DNA from: Bacilli bacterium
GTDB taxonomy: Bacteria; Bacillota_I; Bacilli_A; RF39; UBA660
Assembly (NCBI GenBank): GCA_024683115.1
Contig: JAIKYM010000105.1
Location: 1 to 6,334, forward strand
Length of the DNA: 6,334 bases
Reading direction: 5' to 3'
The position numbers were made by a program, and so were the translations under genes. The notes under the pieces are model-generated. The model was not told where the DNA came from and did not search any database. It worked only from the letters and a program-made list of their open reading frames with translations. Shown in pieces: positions 1 through 5,653 of this stretch (position 1 is its first letter; each line of letters opens with the position of its first letter).

Positions 1-432
1 TGCTACTATTAATACAAAATAAGCAATTACTGAAATAAGAGCAAATATATAAGGTCTTTTATCTAATTTATGTTCATCGTTTAAAGGTGTGAATGTAGTT
101 AAGAAACATGCACATAACAATGCATAAGACCAGTTTTGGAATCCAGCAGATAATCCAAATGCTATAGATGCTATAACTATATGAGATAATATCTCTAAAT
201 ATGTAATTACAACAAAGACATTCATCTTCTTCGTACAATTAAAAACAAAATATAAATAAATAAGAATTGAAAAGATATTAGTAGTAATAATTAAAATATT
301 CTTAGAGAACAAATAAATAATCATTAATAAAATATGACACAACAATAAGAAGGCATCAACAAAGAATACTGTAACGTCTATTTTACCTTGTGGTGTATTA
401 TTATTTAATATGCTTTTTATATACTCTAACAT
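1..432 (-). CDS. N-terminal part of multi-pass membrane protein, probable GGDEF-type sensor region (partial)
   Basis: This is a partial gene reading leftward off the window: 144 codons are open from an ATG at 430-432 to base 1. The start is supported by a GGTGAT ribosome binding site three bases upstream and a promoter just beyond it. About five hydrophobic segments are visible, near residues 21-42, 45-64, 70-90, 104-118 and 128-144, preceded by a short amphipathic stretch (MLEYIKSILNNNTPQGK). The pattern of a soluble start of about 20 residues, paired helices, then an AFGLSAGFQNWSYALL stretch recalls the membrane input region of many Firmicute diguanylate cyclases and related signalling proteins. 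In those, a GGDEF output domain follows after the fifth or sixth helix. That assignment rests on remembered family resemblance: no catalytic domain lies inside the window, so a histidine kinase or another output is possible. It is divergent from the coiled-coil gene at 547. Confidence 0.55.
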   Translation of the reverse strand, partial: MLEYIKSILNNNTPQGKIDVTVFFVDAFLLLCHILLMIIYLFSKNILIITTNIFSILIYLYFVFNCTKKMNVFVVITYLEILSHIVIASIAFGLSAGFQNWSYALLCACFLTTFTPLNDEHKLDKRPYIFALISVIAYFVLIVA

Positions 433-453
433 CCAATCACCCAATCTGCTTTT

Positions 454-482
454 ATTATAATAATTAATATAATTAAAATCAA
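454..482 (-). promoter_or_regulatory. Predicted sigma-A promoter for the leftward membrane-protein gene
   Basis: Read on the minus strand, TTGATT (477-482) and a perfect TATAAT (454-459) are separated by 17 bases. Transcription would start near 447, giving a leader of about 15 bases that holds little more than the GGTGAT ribosome binding site. It lies back-to-back with the rightward promoter at 492-520, leaving about ten bases between the two -35 boxes, so one regulator could affect both. No clear operator palindrome was seen. Confidence 0.6.
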
Positions 483-491
483 TTGTAATCA

Positions 492-520
492 TTTACAAAA
501 CTGTTATAAATTGCTATAAT
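492..520 (+). promoter_or_regulatory. Strong predicted sigma-A promoter of the coiled-coil gene
   Basis: TTTACA (492-497) and TATAAT (515-520) are separated by exactly 17 bases. The TGC directly before the -10 box makes it an extended -10. Transcription would begin near 527, shortly before the AGAGG ribosome binding site at 534-538. This is the best promoter match in the window, so steady, sizeable expression is inferred. Confidence 0.75.
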
Positions 521-546
521 TTTGAATAGAATAAGAGGTTGGTAAT

Positions 547-1311
547 ATGAATACTACTTTAATTAATGATACAAATGCTAAACTAAATGAAATCATCGAA
601 AGAATAAAAGTATTAAAAGAAGATTATGAATCTAAATTAGCATTCAACAAAGGTGAAATAGATAAAGAATTAGCTAAGGTTAATCAATATAAAGATCAAT
701 TCTATGAAGCTAAAAAGAAAATTCAAAAAGTAACTGATGAAATAAGTGGTTTTGAAGAAGACTATAGAAATCTTGTTGAAAAATTCCAAGATGAAGATTT
801 AGCTAATATCTTAACTGGTGTATCTAAAGAAATTAATGTTAAGATTAGAGAGAAAAAAAGAAGTATTCAAAAAGACCAAAAAGAAATGAATGATTTAATT
901 GATAAAGCTCAAGAAGCTAAGAAGGCATTAATTAAATTAACTCAAGAAAAGAAAGCATTAGAAAATGTATATAATCAAGTTAAAGATGTATATACATATT
1001 ACAATGATGAATTTGAAAGAATAGCTAAATTCACTACTGATAATATTGAAAACTTACATCCAGATGATGATTTAGATGGTATGAATAAAGAAGATGAATT
1101 AGTTGCTGAAGATATTGAAATAGATGAAAAAGAAGAAATAGTAACTGATGAAGATGTTAATAAAGAAGTTGTTGAAATTAAAGAAGATGTTCAAAAAGAT
1201 TTAGAATTAAGTAATATAATTATTAGTGATGATTTAGAATCAGATGATGAACAAACTATGAATGATTTTATTACATCTGAATATAAACCAATTGATACTG
1301 ATAAATACTAA
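547..1311 (+). CDS. Acidic coiled-coil protein of unknown function
   Basis: I do not recognise this 254-residue protein. Residues of about 5-160 are almost continuous charged helix with heptad-like spacing of Leu, Ile and Val (for example LNEIIERIKVLKEDYESKL), so a long coiled coil is expected. From about residue 170 the protein becomes a strongly acidic, probably disordered tail rich in Asp and Glu, with loosely repeated EDIEIDEKEE / DEDVNKEVVEIKED stretches. There is no signal peptide, membrane segment, cysteine or enzyme motif, so a cytoplasmic structural, scaffolding or chromosome/division-associated role is possible but unproven. The ATG follows AGAGG (534-538) at eight bases and lies under a near-consensus extended -10 promoter. 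The gene appears monocistronic, ending in a hairpin at 1312-1339. Coiled-coil similarity to SMC-like or myosin-like proteins would be expected by composition alone and should not be read as homology. Confidence 0.8.
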   Translation: MNTTLINDTNAKLNEIIERIKVLKEDYESKLAFNKGEIDKELAKVNQYKDQFYEAKKKIQKVTDEISGFEEDYRNLVEKFQDEDLANILTGVSKEINVKIREKKRSIQKDQKEMNDLIDKAQEAKKALIKLTQEKKALENVYNQVKDVYTYYNDEFERIAKFTTDNIENLHPDDDLDGMNKEDELVAEDIEIDEKEEIVTDEDVNKEVVEIKEDVQKDLELSNIIISDDLESDDEQTMNDFITSEYKPIDTDKY

Positions 1312-1339
1312 AAAAAGATTGTAGAAATACAATCTTTTT
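1312..1339. terminator. Bidirectional intrinsic terminator between convergent genes
   Basis: A perfect 12-base-pair inverted repeat (AAAAAGATTGTA at 1312-1323 and its complement at 1328-1339) encloses a GAAA loop. The A-run on one side and T-run on the other supply a U-tract in either direction, so it can stop the coiled-coil gene rightward and NAD kinase leftward. It begins one base after the stop of the first gene and overlaps the first two bases of the window-strand TTA that is the NAD kinase stop. Confidence 0.85.
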
Positions 1340-2132
1340 ATTTATATATTTTATTATTCATAGTAATGATATCATTGTGATCAACATTCTTTAAAATGCT
1401 GATAGAATCATTAACAGTTACTTCTACACTTATTAAATCTTTAATAGGTATTATCTTACCATCTATTATTATAGATATAGAATTTTCTTTATTAATAGGT
1501 TTAATAATAATTTTATTCTTATCACTTGTAATAAATGGAGATGCTATATTTCTATGAGCTACACTATTAATTGGTGCAATAGGAACTACTTCAATTGCTC
1601 CTAAAGAAGAATCTATTATACTTCCTCCTAAACTCATATTATATGCTGTACTTCCAAATGATGTACAAATATTAACTCCATCTCCAGATAGATTATATAA
1701 TAAATTACTATTAACAAATGTTGATAAATATAAAGTCTTTAATAAAGTACTTCTTATAGTTATTTCATTAAGTGCCTTAAGAATTGTTCCATTGTATTCA
1801 TCATTAGTTGTTATTTTAATAGTTAAGAATTTACTCTCTTCTTTTATAAAACTATTAGTTTTTAAATCTTCTATGAATGAATTGATTTCATCTTTATCAA
1901 CAGTAGACATATAACCTAGATTACCAGTGTTAACAGATGCATACTTTTTATCTGAATTGAAATTACATTCATGAATCATCTTAATAAATGTTCCATCTCC
2001 ACCTACAGATATAGCTAGATCAAAATCATCTTTATTAGATAATTCATATCCATTTGAAACTAGTTTTTCTTCTAATTCATTTCTTACACTTTCAGATAAT
2101 TCATTATTCTTAGAAAAAATTCTAATCTTCAT
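1338..2132 (-). CDS. nadK: NAD kinase (ATP/polyphosphate-NAD kinase)
   Basis: NAD kinase phosphorylates NAD+ to NADP+ in the cytoplasm and is the sole route to NADP(H) in most bacteria. From the chosen ATG the protein has 264 residues, normal for the compact Firmicute form. Family motifs are all present: GGDGT at 44-48 with the catalytic Asp46, VNTGNLGY at 67-74, the NE pair Asn122-Glu123, the glycine-rich GDGVNICTSFGSTAYNMSLGG region at 150-170, PIAP at 184-187 and a C-terminal IDG at 223-225. The start at 2130-2132 is preferred because GGGAG (2143-2147) lies ten bases upstream and the protein then begins MKIRIFSK, as expected for this family. An in-frame GTG at 2163-2165 would add eleven atypical residues and deepen the overlap with the preceding gene. 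It overlaps the methyltransferase gene by 11 bases, so the two are probably co-transcribed and translationally coupled. Confidence 0.95.
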   Translation of the reverse strand: MKIRIFSKNNELSESVRNELEEKLVSNGYELSNKDDFDLAISVGGDGTFIKMIHECNFNSDKKYASVNTGNLGYMSTVDKDEINSFIEDLKTNSFIKEESKFLTIKITTNDEYNGTILKALNEITIRSTLLKTLYLSTFVNSNLLYNLSGDGVNICTSFGSTAYNMSLGGSIIDSSLGAIEVVPIAPINSVAHRNIASPFITSDKNKIIIKPINKENSISIIIDGKIIPIKDLISVEVTVNDSISILKNVDHNDIITMNNKIYK

Positions 2133-3000
2133 ATTTATCTTTCTCCCATCTTGCAAATATACCACATGGTAATATTATTTCACTATCTTGAACAGGTAAA
2201 CCTATTTCATCAGTTGTAATAGAACCATTGTATTTCTTTTCAACAGTTAACTTTAATACATTAGCTAATACTGTTTGAGATAATCCTGTAGTATAAGAAT
2301 TAATTAAGAACATGATTGGATCATCAGATAAAATTTCACTACACTTCTTAACTAAATCATATAAATCATTTTCAATATTCCAAACTTCTTTATTAGCTCC
2401 TCTTCCAAATGAAGGAGGATCCATAATAATGATGTCATATTTATGTTCTCTTCTTATTTCTCTTTCAACAAATTTAACTACATCATCAACTAAGAAATGA
2501 CACTCTTCGTTTTCTAACTTACATGACTTAACATTTTCTTTAGCCCAGTCAATCATACCACGTGACGAATCAACATGAGTAACTACTGCATGCTCTTTCA
2601 ATGCTGCCATTGTGGCACCACCTGTATAAGCAAATAAGTTTAATACTTTAACAGGTCTATTGGCATTTCTTATTTTTTCTCTAATAATATTCCAATTATA
2701 TGCTTGTTCTGGAAATAATCCTGTATGTTTAAATCCCATTAGTTTTAGATTAAATGTTAAATCATTATATCTAATAGTCCAAGAATCTTTAATACGATTA
2801 TTATTTTTAGTCCAAGCTCCTCCACCCTTGTTGCTTCTTGTATAATAAGCATCAGGAGTCCACTTATTATCAGTTAATTTATCCTTCCAAATAACTTCTG
2901 GATCTGGTCTAACTAAAGTTATTCCATTCCAAGATTCATATTTATTTCCATCACATAAATCTATAATTTTATATTCATCAAAATCTTTAACGACTTTCAT
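2122..3000 (-). CDS. Class I SAM-dependent methyltransferase, RlmI/RlmK-like family
   Basis: This 292-residue protein has a Rossmann methyltransferase fold: motif I VLNLFAYTGG at 119-128 binds S-adenosylmethionine, an acidic residue ends strand 2 (Asp144 in HVDSS), FLVDD follows near 169-173, and DPPSFGRG lies at 194-201. The DPPSF motif and the C-terminal LPCGIFARW (277-285) place it with the methyltransferases related to 23S rRNA RlmI/RlmK. Its substrate is inferred to be RNA but not shown. The first 100 residues form a separate beta-rich region seen in the short Firmicute members and lack a recognisable PUA or THUMP domain. The ATG at 2998-3000 is chosen over in-frame TTG (3012) and GTG (3009): GGTGAT at 3005-3010 is then a ribosome binding site four bases upstream. 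It is first in an operon with NAD kinase, whose start it overlaps by 11 bases, and it ends with TAG. Confidence 0.9.
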   Translation of the reverse strand: MKVVKDFDEYKIIDLCDGNKYESWNGITLVRPDPEVIWKDKLTDNKWTPDAYYTRSNKGGGAWTKNNNRIKDSWTIRYNDLTFNLKLMGFKHTGLFPEQAYNWNIIREKIRNANRPVKVLNLFAYTGGATMAALKEHAVVTHVDSSRGMIDWAKENVKSCKLENEECHFLVDDVVKFVEREIRREHKYDIIIMDPPSFGRGANKEVWNIENDLYDLVKKCSEILSDDPIMFLINSYTTGLSQTVLANVLKLTVEKKYNGSITTDEIGLPVQDSEIILPCGIFARWEKDKYED

Positions 3001-3004
3001 ACAA

Positions 3005-3010
3005 ATCACC
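3005..3010 (-). promoter_or_regulatory. Ribosome binding site deciding the methyltransferase start
   Basis: On the minus strand GGTGAT lies four bases before the ATG at 3000. It pairs with the GGTGATC end of the Shine-Dalgarno complement, for which short spacing is correct. The GTG inside this motif (3007-3009) is the upstream in-frame alternative start, and using it would leave no binding site. Confidence 0.6.
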
Positions 3011-3016
3011 AATTAA

Positions 3017-3025
3017 ATTATACCA
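3017..3025 (-). promoter_or_regulatory. Predicted extended -10 promoter for the methyltransferase-nadK operon
   Basis: The minus strand reads TGGTATAAT, a consensus TATAAT (3017-3022) with the TGn extension. The -35 position 17 bases upstream (3040-3045, TATAAA) is poor, consistent with dependence on the extended -10 element. Predicted initiation near 3010 would give a very short leader of roughly ten bases, with the ribosome binding site almost at the 5' end. Confidence 0.5.
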
Positions 3026-3029
3026 AAAC

Positions 3030-3061
3030 TTGATGTAATTTTATAGATTTAATAGTATAAT
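3030..3061 (+). promoter_or_regulatory. Predicted promoter of the slipin gene
   Basis: A consensus TATAAT lies at 3056-3061, 24 bases before the ATG. The best -35 candidate is TTGATG at 3030-3035, but its spacing of 20 bases is longer than ideal, so only the -10 box is well supported. It faces away from the methyltransferase promoter within the same 85-base gap. Confidence 0.5.
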
Positions 3062-3085
3062 ATTCTTAAGAAAGGAAGAGATTAT

Positions 3086-3877
3086 ATGGAATTTTTAATA
3101 CCAATTATAGTTTTTGCTGTAATTATATTACTATCATCTATTAAACAAATTAATGAATATGAAAGAGGAGTATTATTTCAATTAGGTAAATTTAAAAAAG
3201 TATTAAATCCTGGTTGGAATTTAGTATTACCAATTTTCCAATCATTCTATAAGGTAGATGTAAGAACAAAAGCAGTTGACGTTCCAGAACAAGATGCTAT
3301 TACTAAAGATAATGTATCTATTAGAATTAATGCAGTTATCTACTATAAAGTATTTGATGCTGCTAAAGCTTTAATAGCTGTTCAAAACTATCAATATGCA
3401 GTTGGTCAATTAGCACAAACAACAATGCGTAATGCAGTTGGTGCAATCTCATTAGATGAATTATTATCTGAAAGAGATAAAATATCTACTGAAATTTGTA
3501 AGATAATAGATGAAGCTACAGATCCATGGGGAATTAAAGTTGAAAATGTAGAATTAAAAGATATTAAATTACCAGAAGAAATGCAAAGAGTTATTGCTAA
3601 AGTTGCTGAAGCTGAAAGAGAAAAAATGGCAGTTATTACTAAATCTAGAGGTGAAGTTGAATCTGCTGAAAACTTAGCTAAAGCTGCTGAAACTATGGCT
3701 TCAACTCCTGGTGCTCTACACTTAAGAACTTTAGCTACATTAAATGATTTATCATCAGATCAATCAAATACAATTATATTTGCTATTCCAATTGAAGTAT
3801 TAAATGCATTTGGACAAGGTAATATTCAAAATGTAGCAAAAAAAATTACATCAATAACAAAAAAAGATGAGGAATAA
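3086..3877 (+). CDS. Slipin (stomatin/prohibitin-like SPFH/band 7 membrane protein)
   Basis: Slipins are membrane-anchored SPFH proteins that oligomerise on the cytoplasmic membrane and organise microdomains or partner membrane proteins and proteases. This 263-residue protein has one N-terminal membrane segment (about 2-19), then the band 7 domain: INEYERGVLFQLGKF (22-36), NPGWNLVLPIF (41-51), VDVRTKAVDVPEQDAITKDN (57-76), YQYAVGQLAQTTMRNAVG (102-119), DELLSERDKI (124-133) and ATDPWGIKVENVELKDIKLP (144-163). An Ala/Glu-rich helix (172-205) is followed by the TPGALHLRTLATLN segment (207-220) and NTIIFAIPIEVL (228-239). These match p-stomatin-type slipins closely and over their full length. AAAGGAAGAG at 3071-3080 is the ribosome binding site. 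The usual genomic partner, an NfeD/STOPP protease-like gene, is absent next to it; the gene looks monocistronic, ending in a hairpin that includes its stop codon. Confidence 0.93.
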   Translation: MEFLIPIIVFAVIILLSSIKQINEYERGVLFQLGKFKKVLNPGWNLVLPIFQSFYKVDVRTKAVDVPEQDAITKDNVSIRINAVIYYKVFDAAKALIAVQNYQYAVGQLAQTTMRNAVGAISLDELLSERDKISTEICKIIDEATDPWGIKVENVELKDIKLPEEMQRVIAKVAEAEREKMAVITKSRGEVESAENLAKAAETMASTPGALHLRTLATLNDLSSDQSNTIIFAIPIEVLNAFGQGNIQNVAKKITSITKKDEE

Positions 3878-3890
3878 CTCATCTTTTTTT
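3859..3890. terminator. Bidirectional intrinsic terminator containing the slipin stop codon
   Basis: A perfect 13-base-pair stem (AAAAAAAGATGAG at 3859-3871 with its complement at 3878-3890) encloses a six-base GAATAA loop. The left arm encodes the last Lys-Lys-Asp-Glu residues of slipin and the TAA stop lies in the loop. The terminal T-run serves rightward transcripts and the A-run serves the leftward DUF805 transcript, whose stop codon is four bases beyond. Confidence 0.85.
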
Positions 3891-3894
3891 ATGC

Positions 3895-4293
3895 TTAATT
3901 ATTGTATTTATTTCCAGCATCTACACCAGGTAGTAAGTAGAAAATAAATAATACGATAGCACCAATAAAGTTAATTACTGGAATAACGCCTAATAATAGA
4001 AGCCATCCAGTTTTATTAGTATCATGTAGTCTTCTAACTTCCATTGATAAACCAGGAATAATATTTACAAGTGACCATAAACTAGTAATAACTAATCCAG
4101 CGCCACCTTCAAATTTAAGACCTGCATTCATATCGAATGTAAACTTAGCATTTAGTCCAAGAATTCCTAAAACTAAACCAAGAACAAATGAAACTAAGAA
4201 AATAGCTAATACAGCCCACCAGAAGTCAGCTCTACTAGTTCTTCCCTTAAAATCAAAAGCTCTTTTCCAATATTGTTTATAAGCTTCAACCAT
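3895..4293 (-). CDS. DUF805 family small integral membrane protein
   Basis: This 132-residue protein carries the hallmarks of DUF805 (relatives of E. coli YhaH/YhaI): an N-terminal YWKRAFDFKGRTSRADFWW signature (8-26), a central RRLHDTNKTGWL motif (87-98) and a short polar C-terminus with GNKYN. Hydrophobic segments lie near 25-46, 66-82 and 96-122, the last probably a hairpin of two helices. A glycine-rich loop at 47-65 contains FTFDMNAGLKFEGGAG. The biochemical function of the family is not established; it is a cytoplasmic-membrane protein. AAAGGAG at 4302-4308 lies eight bases before the ATG, a strong start. The gene appears to have its own promoter downstream of the terminator of the SDR gene and to end at the hairpin shared with slipin. 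Its proximity to slipin is convergent, so co-transcription is not implied. Confidence 0.9.
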   Translation of the reverse strand: MVEAYKQYWKRAFDFKGRTSRADFWWAVLAIFLVSFVLGLVLGILGLNAKFTFDMNAGLKFEGGAGLVITSLWSLVNIIPGLSMEVRRLHDTNKTGWLLLLGVIPVINFIGAIVLFIFYLLPGVDAGNKYNN

Positions 4294-4316
4294 CTATAAT
4301 ACTCCTTTCTATTATT

Positions 4317-4345
4317 AGTATATAACAAAAATAAAAATGAATAAA
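4317..4345 (-). promoter_or_regulatory. Possible promoter of the DUF805 gene
   Basis: On the minus strand TATACT (4317-4322) sits 17 bases after a weak TTTATT (4340-4345). A promoter is expected here because a terminator-like hairpin at 4333-4362 separates this gene from the upstream SDR gene. The match is modest and the -35 box falls inside the hairpin arm. Confidence 0.35.
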
Positions 4346-4362
4346 CTTATTTATTCATTTTT
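4333..4362 (-). terminator. Intrinsic terminator at the end of the SDR gene
   Basis: A perfect 13-base-pair inverted repeat (AAAAATGAATAAA on the minus strand and its complement; arms 4350-4362 and 4333-4345) encloses a four-base loop, TAAG on the minus strand. The 5' arm encodes the final Lys-Met-Asn-Lys of the SDR and the loop is its TAA stop codon plus one base. A broken T-run (TTTTTATTTTTG) follows on the minus strand. The stem is nearly all A-T pairs, so its strength is less certain than that of the other hairpins. Confidence 0.7.
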
Positions 4363-5102
4363 TTACTTTGATAATTATAAACTATTTTTAATAATAGTTT
4401 CTTAGGAGCCAATCCTAATAAAGCTATACCTAATTTCAATTTTAAAGTTGGTACAATAGTCATCTTACCTTTAAACATTCCATCTACTGCTACTTTAGCT
4501 ACATAGTCAGCTGATAATCCTTTATGTTTAAATGATCCACCTGCTACTTTATTAAATTCTGTTTCTACAGGTCCAGGACATAATGAAGAAATCTTAACAT
4601 TAGATTTCATTTCTTTTAATTCTTGATATATTGCTTCATCTAATCTACATACATAATTCTTAGTTGCATAGTATGTTGATAAATTTGGACCAGCTAAGAA
4701 TCCAGCTGATGAAGCCACATTTAATATATATCCTTTATCTTTTTTAACAAAGTCATATAAGAATAACTTAGTTAAATAATGAACAGCTTTAATATTTAGA
4801 TCAATCATTTCAAATTCTCTAGTAATATCTGTTTCTACAAATTTACCAAATAATCCGAAACCAGCATTATTAACAATTATATCTATATCTTCTTTTCTTA
4901 CTTCTTTATATAAGTATTCTATATTTTTCATATCTGATATATCTAATTGATAACATTTAACATCTACATCTACATCTTTTTTAATCTTCTTTAATTCTAT
5001 ACCTCTTCTAGCTACCAATATTAAATCTATTCCACGGCTAGCTAATTCATAAGCTATAGCTTTACCTATTCCACTTGATGCTCCAGTTATTAATGCTTTC
5101 AT
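4347..5102 (-). CDS. Classical short-chain dehydrogenase/reductase (SDR)
   Basis: This 251-residue protein is a complete classical SDR, a cytoplasmic or membrane-associated NAD(P)H-dependent oxidoreductase. It shows the cofactor loop TGASSGIG at 6-13, an Arg pair after strand 2 (Arg32-Arg33 in LVARR, favouring NADP(H)), LDIS near 53-56, NNAG at 78-81 and structural Asn103. The catalytic set is Ser131, Tyr144 and Lys148 (YYATK), followed by PGPVETEF at 176-183. The C-terminus after about residue 210 is basic and hydrophobic (KLKLGIALLGLAPKKLLLKIVYNYQSKK), as in SDRs of the YqjQ/DltE-like type, and may touch the membrane. The substrate cannot be read from the sequence. Its ATG overlaps the TGA of the preceding membrane-protein gene in an ATGA, with AGAGG at 5108-5112, so coupled translation is likely. 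It ends in a hairpin that contains its stop codon. Confidence 0.93.
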   Translation of the reverse strand: MKALITGASSGIGKAIAYELASRGIDLILVARRGIELKKIKKDVDVDVKCYQLDISDMKNIEYLYKEVRKEDIDIIVNNAGFGLFGKFVETDITREFEMIDLNIKAVHYLTKLFLYDFVKKDKGYILNVASSAGFLAGPNLSTYYATKNYVCRLDEAIYQELKEMKSNVKISSLCPGPVETEFNKVAGGSFKHKGLSADYVAKVAVDGMFKGKMTIVPTLKLKLGIALLGLAPKKLLLKIVYNYQSKKMNK

Positions 5103-5620
5103 CTTGACCTCTCAAATATTGCTAATATTTTACTTACATATAAAATAATCTTATCTGCATTCTTTATTGCTACTAATTTAAATATAGCTTTACCACCTAC
5201 AGTAAAAGCTGATATAAATGCTGCAATTACTATACTTACAATAGTATTATTAAAACCTGTTGTAGTAGCTAAAGATATAGATAATAAAGCTCCTATTGAA
5301 CCAGATATTATTCCACATACATCCCCTACTATATCATTACAAAAAGAAGAAATCTTATTAGCATTTTTAATGATAAAAATACCTTGTTTAGCTCCTTTTA
5401 TTCTTTTACTGTTTAATGCATGGAATGTTGATTCCTTTCCAGTTATAGCAGCAGTTCCTATTAAATCAAATAAAATACCAAATACAATAACAGCTACTAG
5501 TACTATAGATAAAACTATATTATTGCATGAAACAGCCATCAAATTGGAAACTGTACTAAATATAATTGATAAAATAAAAGTTAATATAAAAACTATTAAC
5601 ACCCAATGATCTTTTTTCAT
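5099..5620 (-). CDS. Four-segment membrane protein, possibly a CBS-less DUF21/CorB-like module
   Basis: This 173-residue protein has hydrophobic segments at about 6-28, 34-58, 100-120 and 125-146. A polar stretch between the second and third contains FHALNSKRIKGAKQGIFIIKNANKISSFCNDIVGD (66-100), and the protein ends in a basic tail. Two helix pairs bracketing a cytoplasmic helical region, and the KGAKQ...IKNA..SSFCND pattern, resemble short Firmicute proteins that, from memory, are annotated as CorB-like and related to the DUF21 transmembrane domain of CNNM/CorC magnesium transporters. CBS and CorC/HlyC domains are absent, so transport activity should not be assumed. GGTGA lies four bases before the ATG at 5620. 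The gene is first in a pair with the SDR, overlapping it by four bases (ATGA). It is the only gene in the window ending in TGA. Confidence 0.8.
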   Translation of the reverse strand: MKKDHWVLIVFILTFILSIIFSTVSNLMAVSCNNIVLSIVLVAVIVFGILFDLIGTAAITGKESTFHALNSKRIKGAKQGIFIIKNANKISSFCNDIVGDVCGIISGSIGALLSISLATTTGFNNTIVSIVIAAFISAFTVGGKAIFKLVAIKNADKIILYVSKILAIFERSR

Positions 5621-5637
5621 ACTCTCACCATATATAA

Positions 5638-5646
5638 ATTATAACA
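5638..5646 (-). promoter_or_regulatory. Predicted extended -10 promoter for the membrane protein-SDR pair
   Basis: The minus strand reads TGTTATAAT: a consensus TATAAT at 5638-5643 with the TGn extension. ATAACA at 5661-5666, 17 bases upstream, matches four of six -35 positions but lies in the loop region of the preceding hairpin. Initiation near 5631 would leave a leader of about eleven bases that is little more than the ribosome binding site. Confidence 0.5.
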
Positions 5647-5653
5647 TAAATAA

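Noticed and set aside
547..1311. Reading the coiled-coil protein as an SMC, septum-site or other named filament protein
   Set aside because: Only composition and heptad character match. There are no ATPase, hinge or membrane features, so naming it would be invention.
2133..2165. Longer NAD kinase starting at GTG 2165
   Set aside because: It would add eleven residues not typical of the family and overlap the upstream gene by 44 bases, while the ATG at 2132 has GGGAG ten bases upstream.
2312..2845. Two rightward open frames (2312-2500 and 2660-2845) opposite the methyltransferase gene
   Set aside because: They lie wholly inside a well-supported methyltransferase gene on the other strand, have no ribosome binding site or family resemblance, and read as hydrophobic antisense shadow.
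3001..3012. Longer methyltransferase starting at TTG 3012 or GTG 3009
   Set aside because: These triplets are part of or beside the GGTGAT ribosome binding site of the ATG at 3000, and the predicted transcript would start near 3010.
5099..5101. Mycoplasma-type code with TGA as tryptophan
   Set aside because: All tryptophans seen use TGG, no gene needs TGA read as sense, and TGA here sits in a classic ATGA overlap. Reading through would add only three residues.
5370..5609. Rightward open frame opposite the four-segment membrane protein
   Set aside because: It is antisense to a gene with a better start, promoter and coupled partner. Its composition is that expected from reading the reverse of a membrane protein.
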